DNA from: Streptomyces olivaceoviridis
Lineage (GTDB): Bacteria; Actinomycetota; Actinomycetes; Streptomycetales; Streptomycetaceae
Reading direction: 5' to 3'
DNA length: 64,000 nucleotides
NCBI RefSeq assembly: GCF_014650115.1
Contig: NZ_BMUI01000009.1
Span: 238,444-302,443 of the forward strand
Under the pieces are notes generated by a model, which searched no databases, was not told where the DNA came from, and was given only the letters and a program-made list of their open reading frames with translations. Shown in pieces: positions 33,107 to 42,093 of the stretch (positions are counted from its first letter, which is position 1; each line of letters starts with the position of its first letter). The position numbers and the translations under genes are program-made.

Positions 33107-34285
33107 GTGGACCTGTTCGAGTACCAGGCGAGGGACCTCTTCGCCAAGCACGATGTACCGGTGCTGGCCGGTGAAGTCATCGACACGCCTGAGGCGGCGC
33201 GCGAGATCACCGAGCGGCTCGGCGGCAAGTCCGTCGTCAAGGCGCAGGTGAAGGTCGGTGGTCGCGGCAAGGCCGGCGGCGTCAAGCTGGCCGCCTCCCC
33301 GGACGAGGCCGTCGCCCGCGCGACGGACATCCTCGGCATGGACATCAAGGGCCACACGGTCCACAAGGTCATGATCGCCGAGACCGCGCCGGAGATCGTC
33401 GAGGAGTACTACGTCTCCTTCCTCCTTGACCGTGCCAACCGCACCTTCCTGTCCATCGCGTCCGTCGAGGGCGGCATGGAGATCGAGGAGGTGGCGGCCA
33501 CCCGTCCGGAGGCCGTCGCCAAGACCCCGATCAACCCGATCGACGGTGTGGACGAGGCCAAGGCCCGCGAGATCGTGGAGGCCGCCAAGTTCCCGGCCGA
33601 GGTCGCGGACAAGGTCGTCAACGTCCTGATCAAGCTGTGGGACACCTTCCTCAAGTCGGACGCCCTCCTCGTCGAGGTCAACCCGCTCGCGAAGGTCGCC
33701 TCCGGTGAGGTCATCGCGCTCGACGGCAAGGTGTCGCTCGACGACAACGCCGAGTTCCGTCACCCCGAGTACGAGGCGCTCCACGACAAGGCCGCGGCCA
33801 ACCCGCTGGAGGCCGCCGCCAAGGAGAAGAACCTCAACTACGTCAAGCTCGACGGTGAGGTCGGCATCATCGGCAACGGCGCCGGTCTCGTCATGAGCAC
33901 CCTGGACGTCGTCGCGTACGCCGGTGAGAAGCACGGTGGCGTCAAGCCCGCCAACTTCCTGGACATCGGCGGCGGCGCCTCCGCCCAGGTGATGGCGAAC
34001 GGCCTGGAGATCATCCTGGGCGACCCGGACGTCAAGTCCGTCTTCGTGAACGTCTTCGGTGGCATCACCGCCTGCGACGAGGTCGCCAACGGCATCGTGC
34101 AGGCCCTGAAGCTCCTGGAGGACCGCGGCGAGAAGGTCGAGAAGCCGCTCGTCGTCCGCCTCGACGGCAACAACGCCGAGCTGGGCCGGAAGATCCTCAC
34201 GGACGCCAACCACCCGCTGGTGCAGCGCGTCGACACCATGGACGGCGCGGCCGACAAGGCCGCCGAGCTGGCCGCCGCCAAGTAA
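33107..34285 (+). CDS. sucC: Succinyl-CoA synthetase beta subunit (ADP-forming)
   Basis: A 392-residue ATP-grasp beta subunit of succinyl-CoA synthetase, which makes ATP from succinyl-CoA in the citric acid cycle. The N terminus VDLFEYQARDLFAKHDVPVL and the ATP-grasp segment VVKAQVKVGGRGKAGGVKLA are diagnostic. Further motifs are LLVEVNPLAKVASGEVIALD, the GNGAGLVMSTLD loop and NVFGGITACDEVANGI. The GTG at 33107 is preceded by GGACGGAAG. The alpha subunit gene follows after 26 bases, so the two are one operon. Confidence 0.97.
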   Translation: MDLFEYQARDLFAKHDVPVLAGEVIDTPEAAREITERLGGKSVVKAQVKVGGRGKAGGVKLAASPDEAVARATDILGMDIKGHTVHKVMIAETAPEIVEEYYVSFLLDRANRTFLSIASVEGGMEIEEVAATRPEAVAKTPINPIDGVDEAKAREIVEAAKFPAEVADKVVNVLIKLWDTFLKSDALLVEVNPLAKVASGEVIALDGKVSLDDNAEFRHPEYEALHDKAAANPLEAAAKEKNLNYVKLDGEVGIIGNGAGLVMSTLDVVAYAGEKHGGVKPANFLDIGGGASAQVMANGLEIILGDPDVKSVFVNVFGGITACDEVANGIVQALKLLEDRGEKVEKPLVVRLDGNNAELGRKILTDANHPLVQRVDTMDGAADKAAELAAAK

Positions 34286-34311
34286 GCACGAGGACGAGGA
34301 CTCAAACCACC

Positions 34312-35196
34312 ATGGCTATCTGGCTCAACAAGGACAGCAAGGTCATCGTCCAGGGCATGACCGGCGCCACCGGCATGAAGCACACCAAGCTCATGCTCGG
34401 TGACGGCACGAACGTCGTGGGCGGCGTGAACCCGCGCAAGGCGGGTCAGACCGTGGACTTCGACGGCACCGAGGTACCGGTCTTCGGCACCGTCAAGGAG
34501 GCCATCGAGAAGACCGGCGCCAACGTCTCCGTCATCTTCGTGCCGGAGAAGTTCACCAAGGACGCGGTCGTCGAGGCCATCGACGCCGAGATCCCGCTGG
34601 CCGTCGTGATCACCGAGGGCATCGCCGTGCACGACACGGCCGCCTTCTGGGCGTACGCCGGCAAGAAGGGCAACAAGACCCGGATCATCGGCCCGAACTG
34701 CCCCGGCATCATCACCCCGGGCCAGTCGAACGTCGGCATCATCCCGGGCGACATCACCAAGCCGGGCCGCATCGGCCTGGTGTCGAAGTCCGGCACGCTG
34801 ACGTACCAGATGATGTACGAGCTGCGCGACATCGGCTTCTCCACCGCTGTCGGCATCGGTGGCGACCCGATCATCGGCACCACGCACATCGACGCCCTGG
34901 CCGCGTTCCAGGACGACCCCGACACCGATCTGATCGTGATGATCGGTGAGATCGGTGGCGACGCCGAGGAGCGCGCGGCCGCGTTCATCAAGGAGAACGT
35001 GACCAAGCCGGTCGTCGGTTACGTCGCGGGCTTCACCGCGCCCGAGGGCAAGACCATGGGCCACGCCGGCGCCATCGTCTCCGGCTCGTCCGGTACCGCC
35101 CAGGCGAAGAAGGAGGCCCTGGAGGCCGCGGGCGTCAAGGTCGGCAAGACCCCGACCGAGACGGCGAAGCTGGCCCGGGAGATCCTGAGCGCCTGA
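34312..35196 (+). CDS. sucD: Succinyl-CoA synthetase alpha subunit
   Basis: A 294-residue alpha subunit. The CoA-binding Rossmann part has VIVQGMTGATGMKHTKLM. The conserved IIGPNCPGIITPGQ is present. SKSGTLTYQMMYELRDIGFS leads to GGDPIIGTTHIDAL. The phosphohistidine loop is MGHAGAIVSGSSGTAQAKKE near residue 247. Length and start match the family. It is co-transcribed with sucC and followed by a strong hairpin terminator. Confidence 0.97.
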   Translation: MAIWLNKDSKVIVQGMTGATGMKHTKLMLGDGTNVVGGVNPRKAGQTVDFDGTEVPVFGTVKEAIEKTGANVSVIFVPEKFTKDAVVEAIDAEIPLAVVITEGIAVHDTAAFWAYAGKKGNKTRIIGPNCPGIITPGQSNVGIIPGDITKPGRIGLVSKSGTLTYQMMYELRDIGFSTAVGIGGDPIIGTTHIDALAAFQDDPDTDLIVMIGEIGGDAEERAAAFIKENVTKPVVGYVAGFTAPEGKTMGHAGAIVSGSSGTAQAKKEALEAAGVKVGKTPTETAKLAREILSA

Positions 35197-35214
35197 CCTC
35201 CCCCTCTTCACAGT

Positions 35215-35250
35215 CGGTAGGCCCGTTCCCCCGCCGGGGCGGGCCTACCG
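35215..35250. terminator. Terminator after sucD (also faces the sigma-like gene)
   Basis: CGGTAGGCCCG (35215-35225) and CGGGCCTACCG (35240-35250) form a perfect 11-bp stem with a 14-base GC-rich loop, followed by GCGTTTCCTG. It sits between two convergent genes and can serve both. Confidence 0.75.
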
Positions 35251-35272
35251 GCGTTTCCTGGAGCGCCACCGC

Positions 35273-36148
35273 TCACTTCGGCTCCGGTGCCAGCCTCTCC
35301 GGCCCGCTCGCCTCCGACCGGTGGAGCTTCGTCCGCAGTTCCTGCTCCTGCCGGGAGAGCGGACCCAGGCCGGCCGGCGGGGGAACGCCCTGTACCGCCC
35401 GGGCGGGTGCGACCGGGGCCTCGTAGCGCGTCGGTGCGGTGCGGAGCGTGAGCGTCGTCGCGCCGATGATCGTCACCGTGAAGGCGATGGCCGCGCGGGT
35501 CCAGAAGACGTTCCGGCGTTCGCAGCCGGTCCGTACCGTCGTCGACCTCTCCGCGCGGAGCCGCTCCCTGGAGGACAGTTCGAGCATGCGGCGGTGCAGC
35601 GTCTCCGGATCGGCCAGTTCCGGCAGCAGCGCGGCCACCGCCTCCCGGGCGTGGAGCAGCCGGTTCGCGGCGGCCGGTGTGCTCGCCTCCGTCTCCGCCG
35701 CCGTCTCCGGCAGGTCGAGGCCCACACCGTCGTACAGCACGAGCGTGCGCCGGTACGACGCCGGCAGCCCCAGCAGGGCGTTCAGCAGGGCCTGGTCGGC
35801 CGGGTCGGCGGGCGGGGGTTCCGGGGAGCGGTAGCGGGGGCGGAAGCGGTGCCAGGGGGAGAGCGCGCAGTCGTACGCGACCGCCCGTACCCAGCCGGCC
35901 GGGTCACGGTCCCGGGCCACCTCGGGCCAGCGTTGCCAGGCGAGCTGGAAGGCCCGCTCCACGGATTCGCGGGCCAGTTCCCGGCGCCCGGTGAGCAGAT
36001 AGGTCTGGCGCACGAGGGCGGGGGCGCAGAAGGCGTACAGCGCGTCGAAGGCCTGAGCGGGGGTCAGCGAGGGCGTCTGTCCGGTCGTCAGGCGCGCCTT
36101 GGGCGAACGGTTCTGAGGGGCCGTCGGCTCGGAACTCTGCGTCGTCAC
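35273..36148 (-). CDS. ECF sigma-like protein with C-terminal membrane anchor
   Basis: A 291-residue protein. Residues ~35-195 resemble an extracytoplasmic-function sigma factor: region 2-like FDALYAFCAPALVRQTYLLT, then ESVERAFQLAWQRWPEVARD, and a region 4-like LLNALLGLPASYRRTLVLYD with a weak helix-turn-helix. The C-terminal part then has a single hydrophobic segment (AAIAFTVTIIGATTLTL) and an outside tail. A sigma factor tethered by its own tail is unusual, and the DNA-contact helix is degenerate, so it may be a decoy or a regulated-proteolysis precursor. The GTG at 36148 follows AGAAGGG. It diverges from a large membrane protein gene. Confidence 0.72.
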   Translation of the reverse strand: MTTQSSEPTAPQNRSPKARLTTGQTPSLTPAQAFDALYAFCAPALVRQTYLLTGRRELARESVERAFQLAWQRWPEVARDRDPAGWVRAVAYDCALSPWHRFRPRYRSPEPPPADPADQALLNALLGLPASYRRTLVLYDGVGLDLPETAAETEASTPAAANRLLHAREAVAALLPELADPETLHRRMLELSSRERLRAERSTTVRTGCERRNVFWTRAAIAFTVTIIGATTLTLRTAPTRYEAPVAPARAVQGVPPPAGLGPLSRQEQELRTKLHRSEASGPERLAPEPK

Positions 36149-36244
36149 TATGCACCCTTCTGTACGAAAAAGAACATAAACGTATATTGAGCGACACTTC
36201 GGAGGTTCGCCTGTTACGACGGGAAAGCGCGTGTCGTTGGGAGC

Positions 36245-38476
36245 ATGGCGAGCGTGATCCAGATGACCGTTCGCCGCTCCTCGATGTCGCCCGTGGTCAA
36301 CCGGATGCGCGACCGCTCACCAGGACTCGGCGCGAGCCTGCTGGGCGGTGCCGTCGCGGCCGGACTGGGCCTCGCCTCGTTCGCCGTGCTCGTGATGATG
36401 CTGTGGGTGAGCTCGCCCTATCCGGACAGCGGACCGGACGGCGCGCTGCACATCGCCGCCGCCCTGTGGCTGCTGGCGCACGGGGTGGAACTGACCCGCA
36501 CAGAGACGCTCTCCGGCGCGCCCATGCCCGTCGGCGTCACCCCACTGCTGCTGCTCGCCCTGCCGCTGTGGCTGCTGTACCGGGCGGCGCGGGACGCCAC
36601 CGACGCGTCCGCCGAACCGGACGGCCCGCCACCGGTGCCGGCGCGTACGGCGTGGACGGGTGTGGTCCTCGGCTATCTGGGTGTCGGCGTCGCCGCGGCG
36701 CTGTACTGCTCCCGGGGTGAACTGCGCCCGGGGTGGCTCTGGGTGACGGTGTGTCTGCCGCTGGTCGCGGCGGGCGCGGCCGGTGCCGGGGTGTGGTCGG
36801 CGTACGGCCGCCCGCGCGAGCCGGTGCTGAGCGCGCTGGTGGTGGTGCCGGGGCCGGTGCGGCGGCTGCTGTTCGGCACGGACGAGTGGGCGCGGCTGAG
36901 CGCGGCCGTACGCGCCGCCGGTGCCGCGACGACGGTGCTGTTCGGGGGCGGCGCGCTGCTGGTCGCGGTGTCACTGGTGTGGCACGGCGAGCCCGCGCGG
37001 GCCTCCTTCCTCCAGCTGACACAGGGTTGGACGGGACGGTTCGCCGTACTGCTGCTCGGCATCGCGCTGATCCCCAACGCGGCCGTCTGGGCCGCCTCCT
37101 ACGCGCTCGGCCCCGGCTTCCTCCTCGGCGCCGGACACCTGGTCCGCCCGCTCGCCTCCGACCCGGCGCCGCTGCTGCCGCCGTTCCCGCTGCTGGCCGC
37201 GGTGCCGGAGCCGGGCGCCGGTACGCCGGAGAACTGGGCGGCGGGGGTGGTGCCGGCGGTGGCCGGGATGACGGCGGGGTGGTTCGTGGCGCGGGCGGCC
37301 GTGCGCCGGACGGAGGCCGGGGGACCGGCCCGGGCCCGCTGGTCGGCCGGCCGTACCGCCGGGGTGGTGCTGCTGACGGCACTGGTCTGCGCGGCGGCCC
37401 TCGCCCTGCTCGCCGCGCTGGCGGGCGGTCCCCTGGGCGTCGGCACGCTGTCCCGTCTCGGCCCGGCGTGGTGGCGGACCGGGGGCGCGGCCGGGGCCTG
37501 GACGCTGGTGTTCGCGCTGCCGGTGGCCCTGATCGCCCGGGCCTGGCGGCTGCGCACCTGGCTGCGGCGCCACGACAGCCCCCCGGCCCAGGCCACGGAG
37601 ACGGGGGCCATGGTCCTGAAGGGGACACAGGGCGGCAAGGGGGCGGCGACGCCGGTGGCCGGGGTGAACGGTGGCGTCGCGGTGGTGACTCCGGCGGTCG
37701 CGGGGAAGGGCGGTGCCGGGGTGGTGACGGCGACGGTCGCGGGGAGGGATGACGTGGGAGCCATGATGCCGGCGCCCGCGGCGAAGGCGGGGCGGACGGG
37801 AGAGGGAGGGGAGACGGGGGCTGCGGAAGACGCCGGGGTGGCGGCGACCACGGGCCGGGACACGGGCAAGGCGGCCGGTGAAGCCGGGCGCGGCGAGGGT
37901 GGGCCGGCCGTGGCCGAGGGCGGTACGGGAAGCGGGGGCGCGGCGGACAGGCCCAAGGTGTGGGGCCGGAGCAAGGACGGCAAGGGGGGTACGACCGCTC
38001 GGGCAGGGGTGGTGACCGGTGCGACCGGTGCGACCGGAGCGGAGGAGGAGGACCGGTACGAGGTCCTTCCCGCCGACGACGCGTTCCCGACCTCGTACCC
38101 GACTCCGGTCCCCGCGCCGGTTCGGAATCCGGTCGCCGAGCCGTTCGCCGCGAGCCGGCACGACGACGTCGCCCGCGCCTCCCGCTGGGCGGCCCTGAAG
38201 CAGACGGCAGGAACCCGGGAGAACGCCCGCGAGACCGACCGAGGGAACGACCGCGGGGACGCCACCGAGGGCGCCGCCCCCGACACCGCACCCCGCCCAC
38301 GCACGGAGCCCCACGCCGAGACGCGCCCCGAGAGGCACCCTGCGACGCGCCCCGAGACGCACGCCGGGCTTCAGCCGGAGCCGGACGCCGACCGGCGTCC
38401 CAGGTCCCGCCCCGACGTCCGCCCCGACCTCAGCCCGGACCCCGGCCCCGGCCCCCGAGCGGACTTCTCCGAGTGA
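36245..38476 (+). CDS. DUF6350-type polytopic membrane protein with long disordered tail
   Basis: A 743-residue protein. The first ~440 residues hold eight to nine membrane segments (GASLLGGAVAAGLGLASFAV, VTPLLLLALPLWLLYRAARD, VVLGYLGVGVAAALYC, later GVVLLTALVCAAALALLAAL). The remainder is Gly/Ala/Thr-, then Pro/Arg/Asp-rich and probably disordered (MPAPAAKAGRTGEGGETGAA; RPDVRPDLSPDPGPGPRADF). The membrane part fits the actinobacterial DUF6350 family of unknown function. The ATG at 36245 has GGGAG very close; ATGs at 36263 and 36305 are alternatives. It converges on the next gene with six bases between. Confidence 0.78.
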   Translation: MASVIQMTVRRSSMSPVVNRMRDRSPGLGASLLGGAVAAGLGLASFAVLVMMLWVSSPYPDSGPDGALHIAAALWLLAHGVELTRTETLSGAPMPVGVTPLLLLALPLWLLYRAARDATDASAEPDGPPPVPARTAWTGVVLGYLGVGVAAALYCSRGELRPGWLWVTVCLPLVAAGAAGAGVWSAYGRPREPVLSALVVVPGPVRRLLFGTDEWARLSAAVRAAGAATTVLFGGGALLVAVSLVWHGEPARASFLQLTQGWTGRFAVLLLGIALIPNAAVWAASYALGPGFLLGAGHLVRPLASDPAPLLPPFPLLAAVPEPGAGTPENWAAGVVPAVAGMTAGWFVARAAVRRTEAGGPARARWSAGRTAGVVLLTALVCAAALALLAALAGGPLGVGTLSRLGPAWWRTGGAAGAWTLVFALPVALIARAWRLRTWLRRHDSPPAQATETGAMVLKGTQGGKGAATPVAGVNGGVAVVTPAVAGKGGAGVVTATVAGRDDVGAMMPAPAAKAGRTGEGGETGAAEDAGVAATTGRDTGKAAGEAGRGEGGPAVAEGGTGSGGAADRPKVWGRSKDGKGGTTARAGVVTGATGATGAEEEDRYEVLPADDAFPTSYPTPVPAPVRNPVAEPFAASRHDDVARASRWAALKQTAGTRENARETDRGNDRGDATEGAAPDTAPRPRTEPHAETRPERHPATRPETHAGLQPEPDADRRPRSRPDVRPDLSPDPGPGPRADFSE

Positions 38477-38482
38477 GAGCCC

Positions 38483-39484
38483 TCAGCTGTTCTGCGTGCC
38501 CAGCACGCCCCGCAGCTCACGGGGCAGCAGGGTGTCGCAGGACTGCTTGGCCTCATGGGTGAGGGCGTCGTTGACGCAGGTGTAGTAGTCGCGGTAGACG
38601 AGTTGGACGGTGAAGGTGGAGGCCACCAGGACCAGTGCCAGCCCCGCTGTGACCAGGCCGCTGACGGCCGCCGTCGTCTGCGGCCGGCCGGCCGGGGCCG
38701 CAGGGGTGCCGGGGGCCGCCGGGGCGTCCGGGGACGGTCGGCGGGGCTTGGCGCGCAGGGCGCTGATGCCCCAGTACAGGGCGAGCGCGCCCAGCAGCAG
38801 GGCCACGTAGGGCCAGCTGAACAGGGCGAAGAAGACCGCCCACATGCCGGAGAGCAGGGCGTACCGCGCGCGGCGCTGGGCCGGGTCCGTGGGGTCCCAG
38901 CGCATGCCGGGGCCGGCCGGTCCGCCGGGGCCCTGCGGTCCGCCGCCCGGTCGCTGGCCGAAGCCGTCGGGGGAGCGGCCGGGCTGCCGGTCACTCCACT
39001 GACTGCCCCAAGGGGTGTGGCTGTGGCCACCAGGTCCCTGGCCACCACCGGGTCCCTGCCCGGGAGCCTGGCCCGGCCCCGGACCGTGGCCCGGACCGGG
39101 CCCCTGTCCATGCCCGTGCCCCGTGCCGGACGGACCCCCGTGATGGCGCGGGCGCCACGGCTGGTCCGGAGCACCCTCGGGCGGCGGCGCGAACGGGTTG
39201 TCGTCCTGCCGTTCACCACCCGCCCCGGAGCCGCCGTGCCCAGAACCGCCTTGTCCGGAACCGCCTTGTCCGGAACCGCCCTGCCCGGGACCACCGTGCC
39301 CGGCGCCCCCTTGGCCGGAATCACCCCGCGGCGACTCCGTGGGCGGCGAGGTCGGGCGCTCCCGCAGCAGTGCGGCGCCACGCTCGCCCCCCTGGGCCGG
39401 GCGCGGCGGGAACGTGAGGAGTCGCAGGCTGCGAGCGGGCATCAAAAGAGCGTCTTCCCCTAGGTGACTACGGCTGTCCGACAT
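38483..39484 (-). CDS. Gly/Pro/Gln-rich membrane protein
   Basis: A 333-residue protein. Residues ~55-200 are low complexity (GHGGPGQGGSGQGGSGQGG and GPGPGHGPGPGQAPGQGPGG), partly encoded by 15-bp tandem repeats at 39244-39288. Two membrane segments follow (YALLSGMWAVFFALFSWPYV continuing into ALLLGALALYWGI, and VSGLVTAGLALVLVASTFTV). A conserved-looking C-terminal ectodomain contains two Cys (YYTCVNDALTHEAKQSCDTL), which could form a disulfide. The ATG at 39484 follows GGTGGAAG; an internal ATG (MPARSLRLLTFPP) is an alternative. No family name is recognised. Confidence 0.78.
   Translation of the reverse strand: MSDSRSHLGEDALLMPARSLRLLTFPPRPAQGGERGAALLRERPTSPPTESPRGDSGQGGAGHGGPGQGGSGQGGSGQGGSGHGGSGAGGERQDDNPFAPPPEGAPDQPWRPRHHGGPSGTGHGHGQGPGPGHGPGPGQAPGQGPGGGQGPGGHSHTPWGSQWSDRQPGRSPDGFGQRPGGGPQGPGGPAGPGMRWDPTDPAQRRARYALLSGMWAVFFALFSWPYVALLLGALALYWGISALRAKPRRPSPDAPAAPGTPAAPAGRPQTTAAVSGLVTAGLALVLVASTFTVQLVYRDYYTCVNDALTHEAKQSCDTLLPRELRGVLGTQNS
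39244..39288 (-). repeat. 15-bp coding tandem repeat
   Basis: Two exact copies of AACCGCCTTGTCCGG (39244-39258, 39259-39273) and a third with two changes (39274-39288) encode repeated GQGGS-type units in the Gly-rich membrane protein. Confidence 0.8.
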
Positions 39485-39667
39485 GAGCTTCCACCCCGTG
39501 AACGCACCGCACGACGACCCGGTTCCCGAGGCTGCTCCTTCGTGTCTCCTTGCGAACGCTACCGTCCGGCCGTCCACCCGTCCCGAGGGCCCCTTCCCGA
39601 GTGCCGGTATCGTTGCTGGCGGTCGGCCGCTTCGTAGACTTCCCCGTATCCGGGGGCGTGAAGCATT

Positions 39668-39709
39668 CGTACGACTGTACAAACCGGCTGTACGAAACCG
39701 GCCGTACAC
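39668..39709 (+). promoter_or_regulatory. Direct repeats in the purNH upstream region
   Basis: CTGTACAAACCGG (39675-39687) is followed immediately by CTGTACGAAACCGG (39688-39701) and a partial CCGTACAC. A CGTACGACTGTAC palindrome-like segment precedes them. Tandem 13-14-bp units between divergent genes and 30 bp before the purN ribosome site look like an operator. The binding protein is unknown. Confidence 0.45.
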
Positions 39710-39737
39710 GGATCGCAACCGCAGAAAGGGCCCCATC

Positions 39738-40376
39738 GTGGCCGCCACCTCCGCCGGCCCGGCAGTCAAGCGCCTCGTCGTGCTGGTCTCCGGCTCCGGC
39801 ACCAATCTCCAGGCGCTGCTGGACGAGATCGCCGCCGTCGGCGCCGAGGCGTACGGCGCCCGGGTCGTGGCCGTCGGCGCGGACCGCACCGGCATCGAGG
39901 GGCTGGCCCGCGCCGAACGCGCCGGCATCCCCACCTTCGTGTGCAAGGTCAAGGACCACGGCTCCCGCGAGGAGTGGGACGCCGCCCTCGCCGAGGCGGT
40001 GGCCGCCCACCGGCCCGACCTCGTCGTCTCCGCCGGCTTCATGAAGATCGTCGGCAAGGAGTTCCTCGCGCGGTTCGGCGGGCGGTTCGTGAACACCCAC
40101 CCGGCCCTGCTGCCCAGTTTTCCGGGGGCCCACGGAGTCCGTGACGCGCTCGCGTACGGCGCCAGGGTCACCGGCTGCACCGTCCACTTCGTCGACGACG
40201 GCGTCGACACCGGCCCGATCATCGCCCAGGGCGTGGTCGAGATCCGGGACGAGGACGACGAGAGCGCGCTGCACGAGCGCATCAAGGAAGTCGAGCGAAG
40301 GCTGCTCGTCGAGGTCGTGGGGCGGCTCGCCCGCAACGGCTATCGCATCGAGGGACGAAAGGTAGTTATCCAGTGA
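39738..40376 (+). CDS. purN: Phosphoribosylglycinamide formyltransferase
   Basis: A 212-residue GAR transformylase, which transfers a formyl group from 10-formyl-tetrahydrofolate in step three of purine synthesis. The start region KRLVVLVSGSGTNLQALLDE binds GAR phosphate. The catalytic block is FVNTHPALLPSFPGAHGVRD (His) and HFVDDGVDTGPIIAQGVVEI (Asp). The GTG at 39738 has AAAGG nine bases upstream; longer readings would include the promoter repeats. It overlaps purH by GTGA, so the two are translationally coupled. Confidence 0.95.
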   Translation: MAATSAGPAVKRLVVLVSGSGTNLQALLDEIAAVGAEAYGARVVAVGADRTGIEGLARAERAGIPTFVCKVKDHGSREEWDAALAEAVAAHRPDLVVSAGFMKIVGKEFLARFGGRFVNTHPALLPSFPGAHGVRDALAYGARVTGCTVHFVDDGVDTGPIIAQGVVEIRDEDDESALHERIKEVERRLLVEVVGRLARNGYRIEGRKVVIQ

Positions 40377-41935
40377 CCGCCGAGAGCAACAAGCGGGCCA
40401 TCCGTCGCGCGCTCGTCAGCGTCTATGACAAGACCGGCCTGGAGGAGCTGGCCCGCGGGCTGCACGAGGCCGGTGTGGAGCTGGTCTCCACCGGGTCGAC
40501 GGCCGGGCGGATCGCCGCCGCCGGCGTCCCCGTCACCAAGGTCGAGGAGCTGACCGGCTTCCCCGAGTGCCTGGACGGCCGGGTGAAGACCCTGCACCCG
40601 AAGGTGCACGCCGGTATCCTCGCCGACCTGCGGCTGGACAGCCACCGCGAGCAGCTCGCCGAGCTGGGCGTGGAGCCGTTCGACCTGGTCGTCGTCAACC
40701 TCTACCCGTTCCGCGAGACGGTCGCCTCCGGTGCCTCGGACGACGAGTGCGTGGAGCAGATCGACATCGGCGGCCCGTCCATGGTCCGCGCCGCCGCCAA
40801 GAACCACCCGTCGGTGGCCGTGGTCACCAGCCCGGAGCGCTACGCCGACGTCCTCGCCGCGGTGAAGGACGGCGGCTTCGACCTCGCCGCCCGCAAGCGG
40901 CTGGCCGCCGAGGCCTTCCGGCACACCGCCGAGTACGACATCGCCGTCTCCACCTGGTTCGCCTCCTCCTACGCGCCGGCCGACGACTCGCAGTTCCCGG
41001 ACTTCATCGCCTCAAGCCTGGAGCGCGCGCACACCCTGCGCTACGGCGAGAACCCGCACCAGCCCGCCGCCCTCTACACCTCCGGCGAGGGCGGGCTCGC
41101 GGCGGCCGAGCAGCTGCACGGCAAGGAGATGTCGTACAACAACTACACGGACACGGACGCCGCCCGCCGTGCCGCGTACGACCACGCCGAGCCCTGTGTC
41201 GCGATCATCAAGCACGCCAACCCGTGCGGCATCGCGGTCGGCGCGGACGTCGCCGAGGCGCACCGCAAGGCGCACGCCTGCGACCCGCTGTCCGCGTTCG
41301 GCGGTGTCATCGCCGTGAACCGGCCGGTCAGCAAGGAGATGGCCGAGCAGGTCGCGGAGATCTTCACCGAGGTCATCGTGGCGCCGGGCTACGAGAAGGG
41401 CGCGCTGGAGGCCCTGACCAAGAAGAAGAACATCCGCGTGCTGCGCTGCGCCGACGGCCCGGCCCACCCGGTCGAGGTCAAGCCGATCGACGGCGGCGCG
41501 CTGCTCCAGGTCGCCGACCGGCTCCAGGCCGAGGGCGACGACCCGGCCCACTGGACGCTGGCCTCGGGCGAGGCCCTGGACGAGGACGAGCTGGCCCAGC
41601 TCGCCTTCGCCTGGAAGGCGTGCCGTGCGGTGAAGTCCAACGCGATCCTGCTCGCCAAGGACGGCGCCTCGGTCGGCGTCGGCATGGGCCAGGTCAACCG
41701 CGTCGACTCCTGCAAGCTGGCCGTCGAGCGGGCCGGCGAGGAGCGGGCCCGGGGTGCCTACGCCGCCTCCGACGCCTTCTTCCCCTTCCCGGACGGCCCG
41801 CAGATCCTCATCGACGCCGGTGTCCGGGCGATCGTCCAGCCCGGCGGTTCGATCCGGGACGAGCAGGTCGTGGAGGCCGCCAAGAAGGCGGGCGTGACCA
41901 TGTACTTCACCGGGACGCGCCACTTCTTCCACTGA
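40373..41935 (+). CDS. purH: Bifunctional AICAR transformylase / IMP cyclohydrolase
   Basis: A 520-residue enzyme of the last two purine steps. The N-terminal IMP cyclohydrolase (MGS-like) domain shows RALVSVYDKTGLEELARGLH, VSTGSTAGRIAAAGVPVTKV and GRVKTLHPKVHAGIL. The C-terminal transformylase domain has LRYGENPHQPAALYT, the catalytic KH in AIIKHANPCGIAVG, DPLSAFGGVIAVNRP and the end QPGGSIRDEQVVEAAKKAGV. The GTG start overlaps the purN stop. A very strong terminator follows, and the biosynthetic cluster begins directly after it. Confidence 0.97.
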   Translation: MTAESNKRAIRRALVSVYDKTGLEELARGLHEAGVELVSTGSTAGRIAAAGVPVTKVEELTGFPECLDGRVKTLHPKVHAGILADLRLDSHREQLAELGVEPFDLVVVNLYPFRETVASGASDDECVEQIDIGGPSMVRAAAKNHPSVAVVTSPERYADVLAAVKDGGFDLAARKRLAAEAFRHTAEYDIAVSTWFASSYAPADDSQFPDFIASSLERAHTLRYGENPHQPAALYTSGEGGLAAAEQLHGKEMSYNNYTDTDAARRAAYDHAEPCVAIIKHANPCGIAVGADVAEAHRKAHACDPLSAFGGVIAVNRPVSKEMAEQVAEIFTEVIVAPGYEKGALEALTKKKNIRVLRCADGPAHPVEVKPIDGGALLQVADRLQAEGDDPAHWTLASGEALDEDELAQLAFAWKACRAVKSNAILLAKDGASVGVGMGQVNRVDSCKLAVERAGEERARGAYAASDAFFPFPDGPQILIDAGVRAIVQPGGSIRDEQVVEAAKKAGVTMYFTGTRHFFH

Positions 41936-41953
41936 GCCGCACCCGCTGACCCC

Positions 41954-41990
41954 GCCGAGTCCCGCCCGTCCCCGACGGGCGGGACTCGGC
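41954..41990 (+). terminator. Strong terminator after purH
   Basis: A perfect 16-bp stem (41954-41969 with 41975-41990, arm GCCGAGTCCCGCCCGT) with a five-base loop, 18 bases after the purH stop. It separates the core purine operon from the secondary-metabolite cluster. Confidence 0.88.
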
Positions 41991-42042
41991 CGTATCCGGA
42001 CGCCACCCGTCCGGCACACCCTCGCCGGCCGCCCGCGACAGC

Positions 42043-42071
42043 GGTCAGCAATGTTTCAGTCCAGCGTCAGC
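42043..42071 (+). promoter_or_regulatory. SARP-type operator before the ACP/ligase operon
   Basis: Three direct heptamers, GGTCAGC (42043-42049), TTTCAGT (42054-42060) and CGTCAGC (42065-42071), are separated by 4-bp spacers, so they repeat exactly every 11 bp on one helix face, the layout bound by SARP regulators. The same pattern occurs twice at the synthetase promoter. The -10 box expected about 8 bp downstream is poor (CGAGGG). Confidence 0.75.
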
Positions 42072-42093
42072 GGTGGACGCGAGGGTGGTGGGC

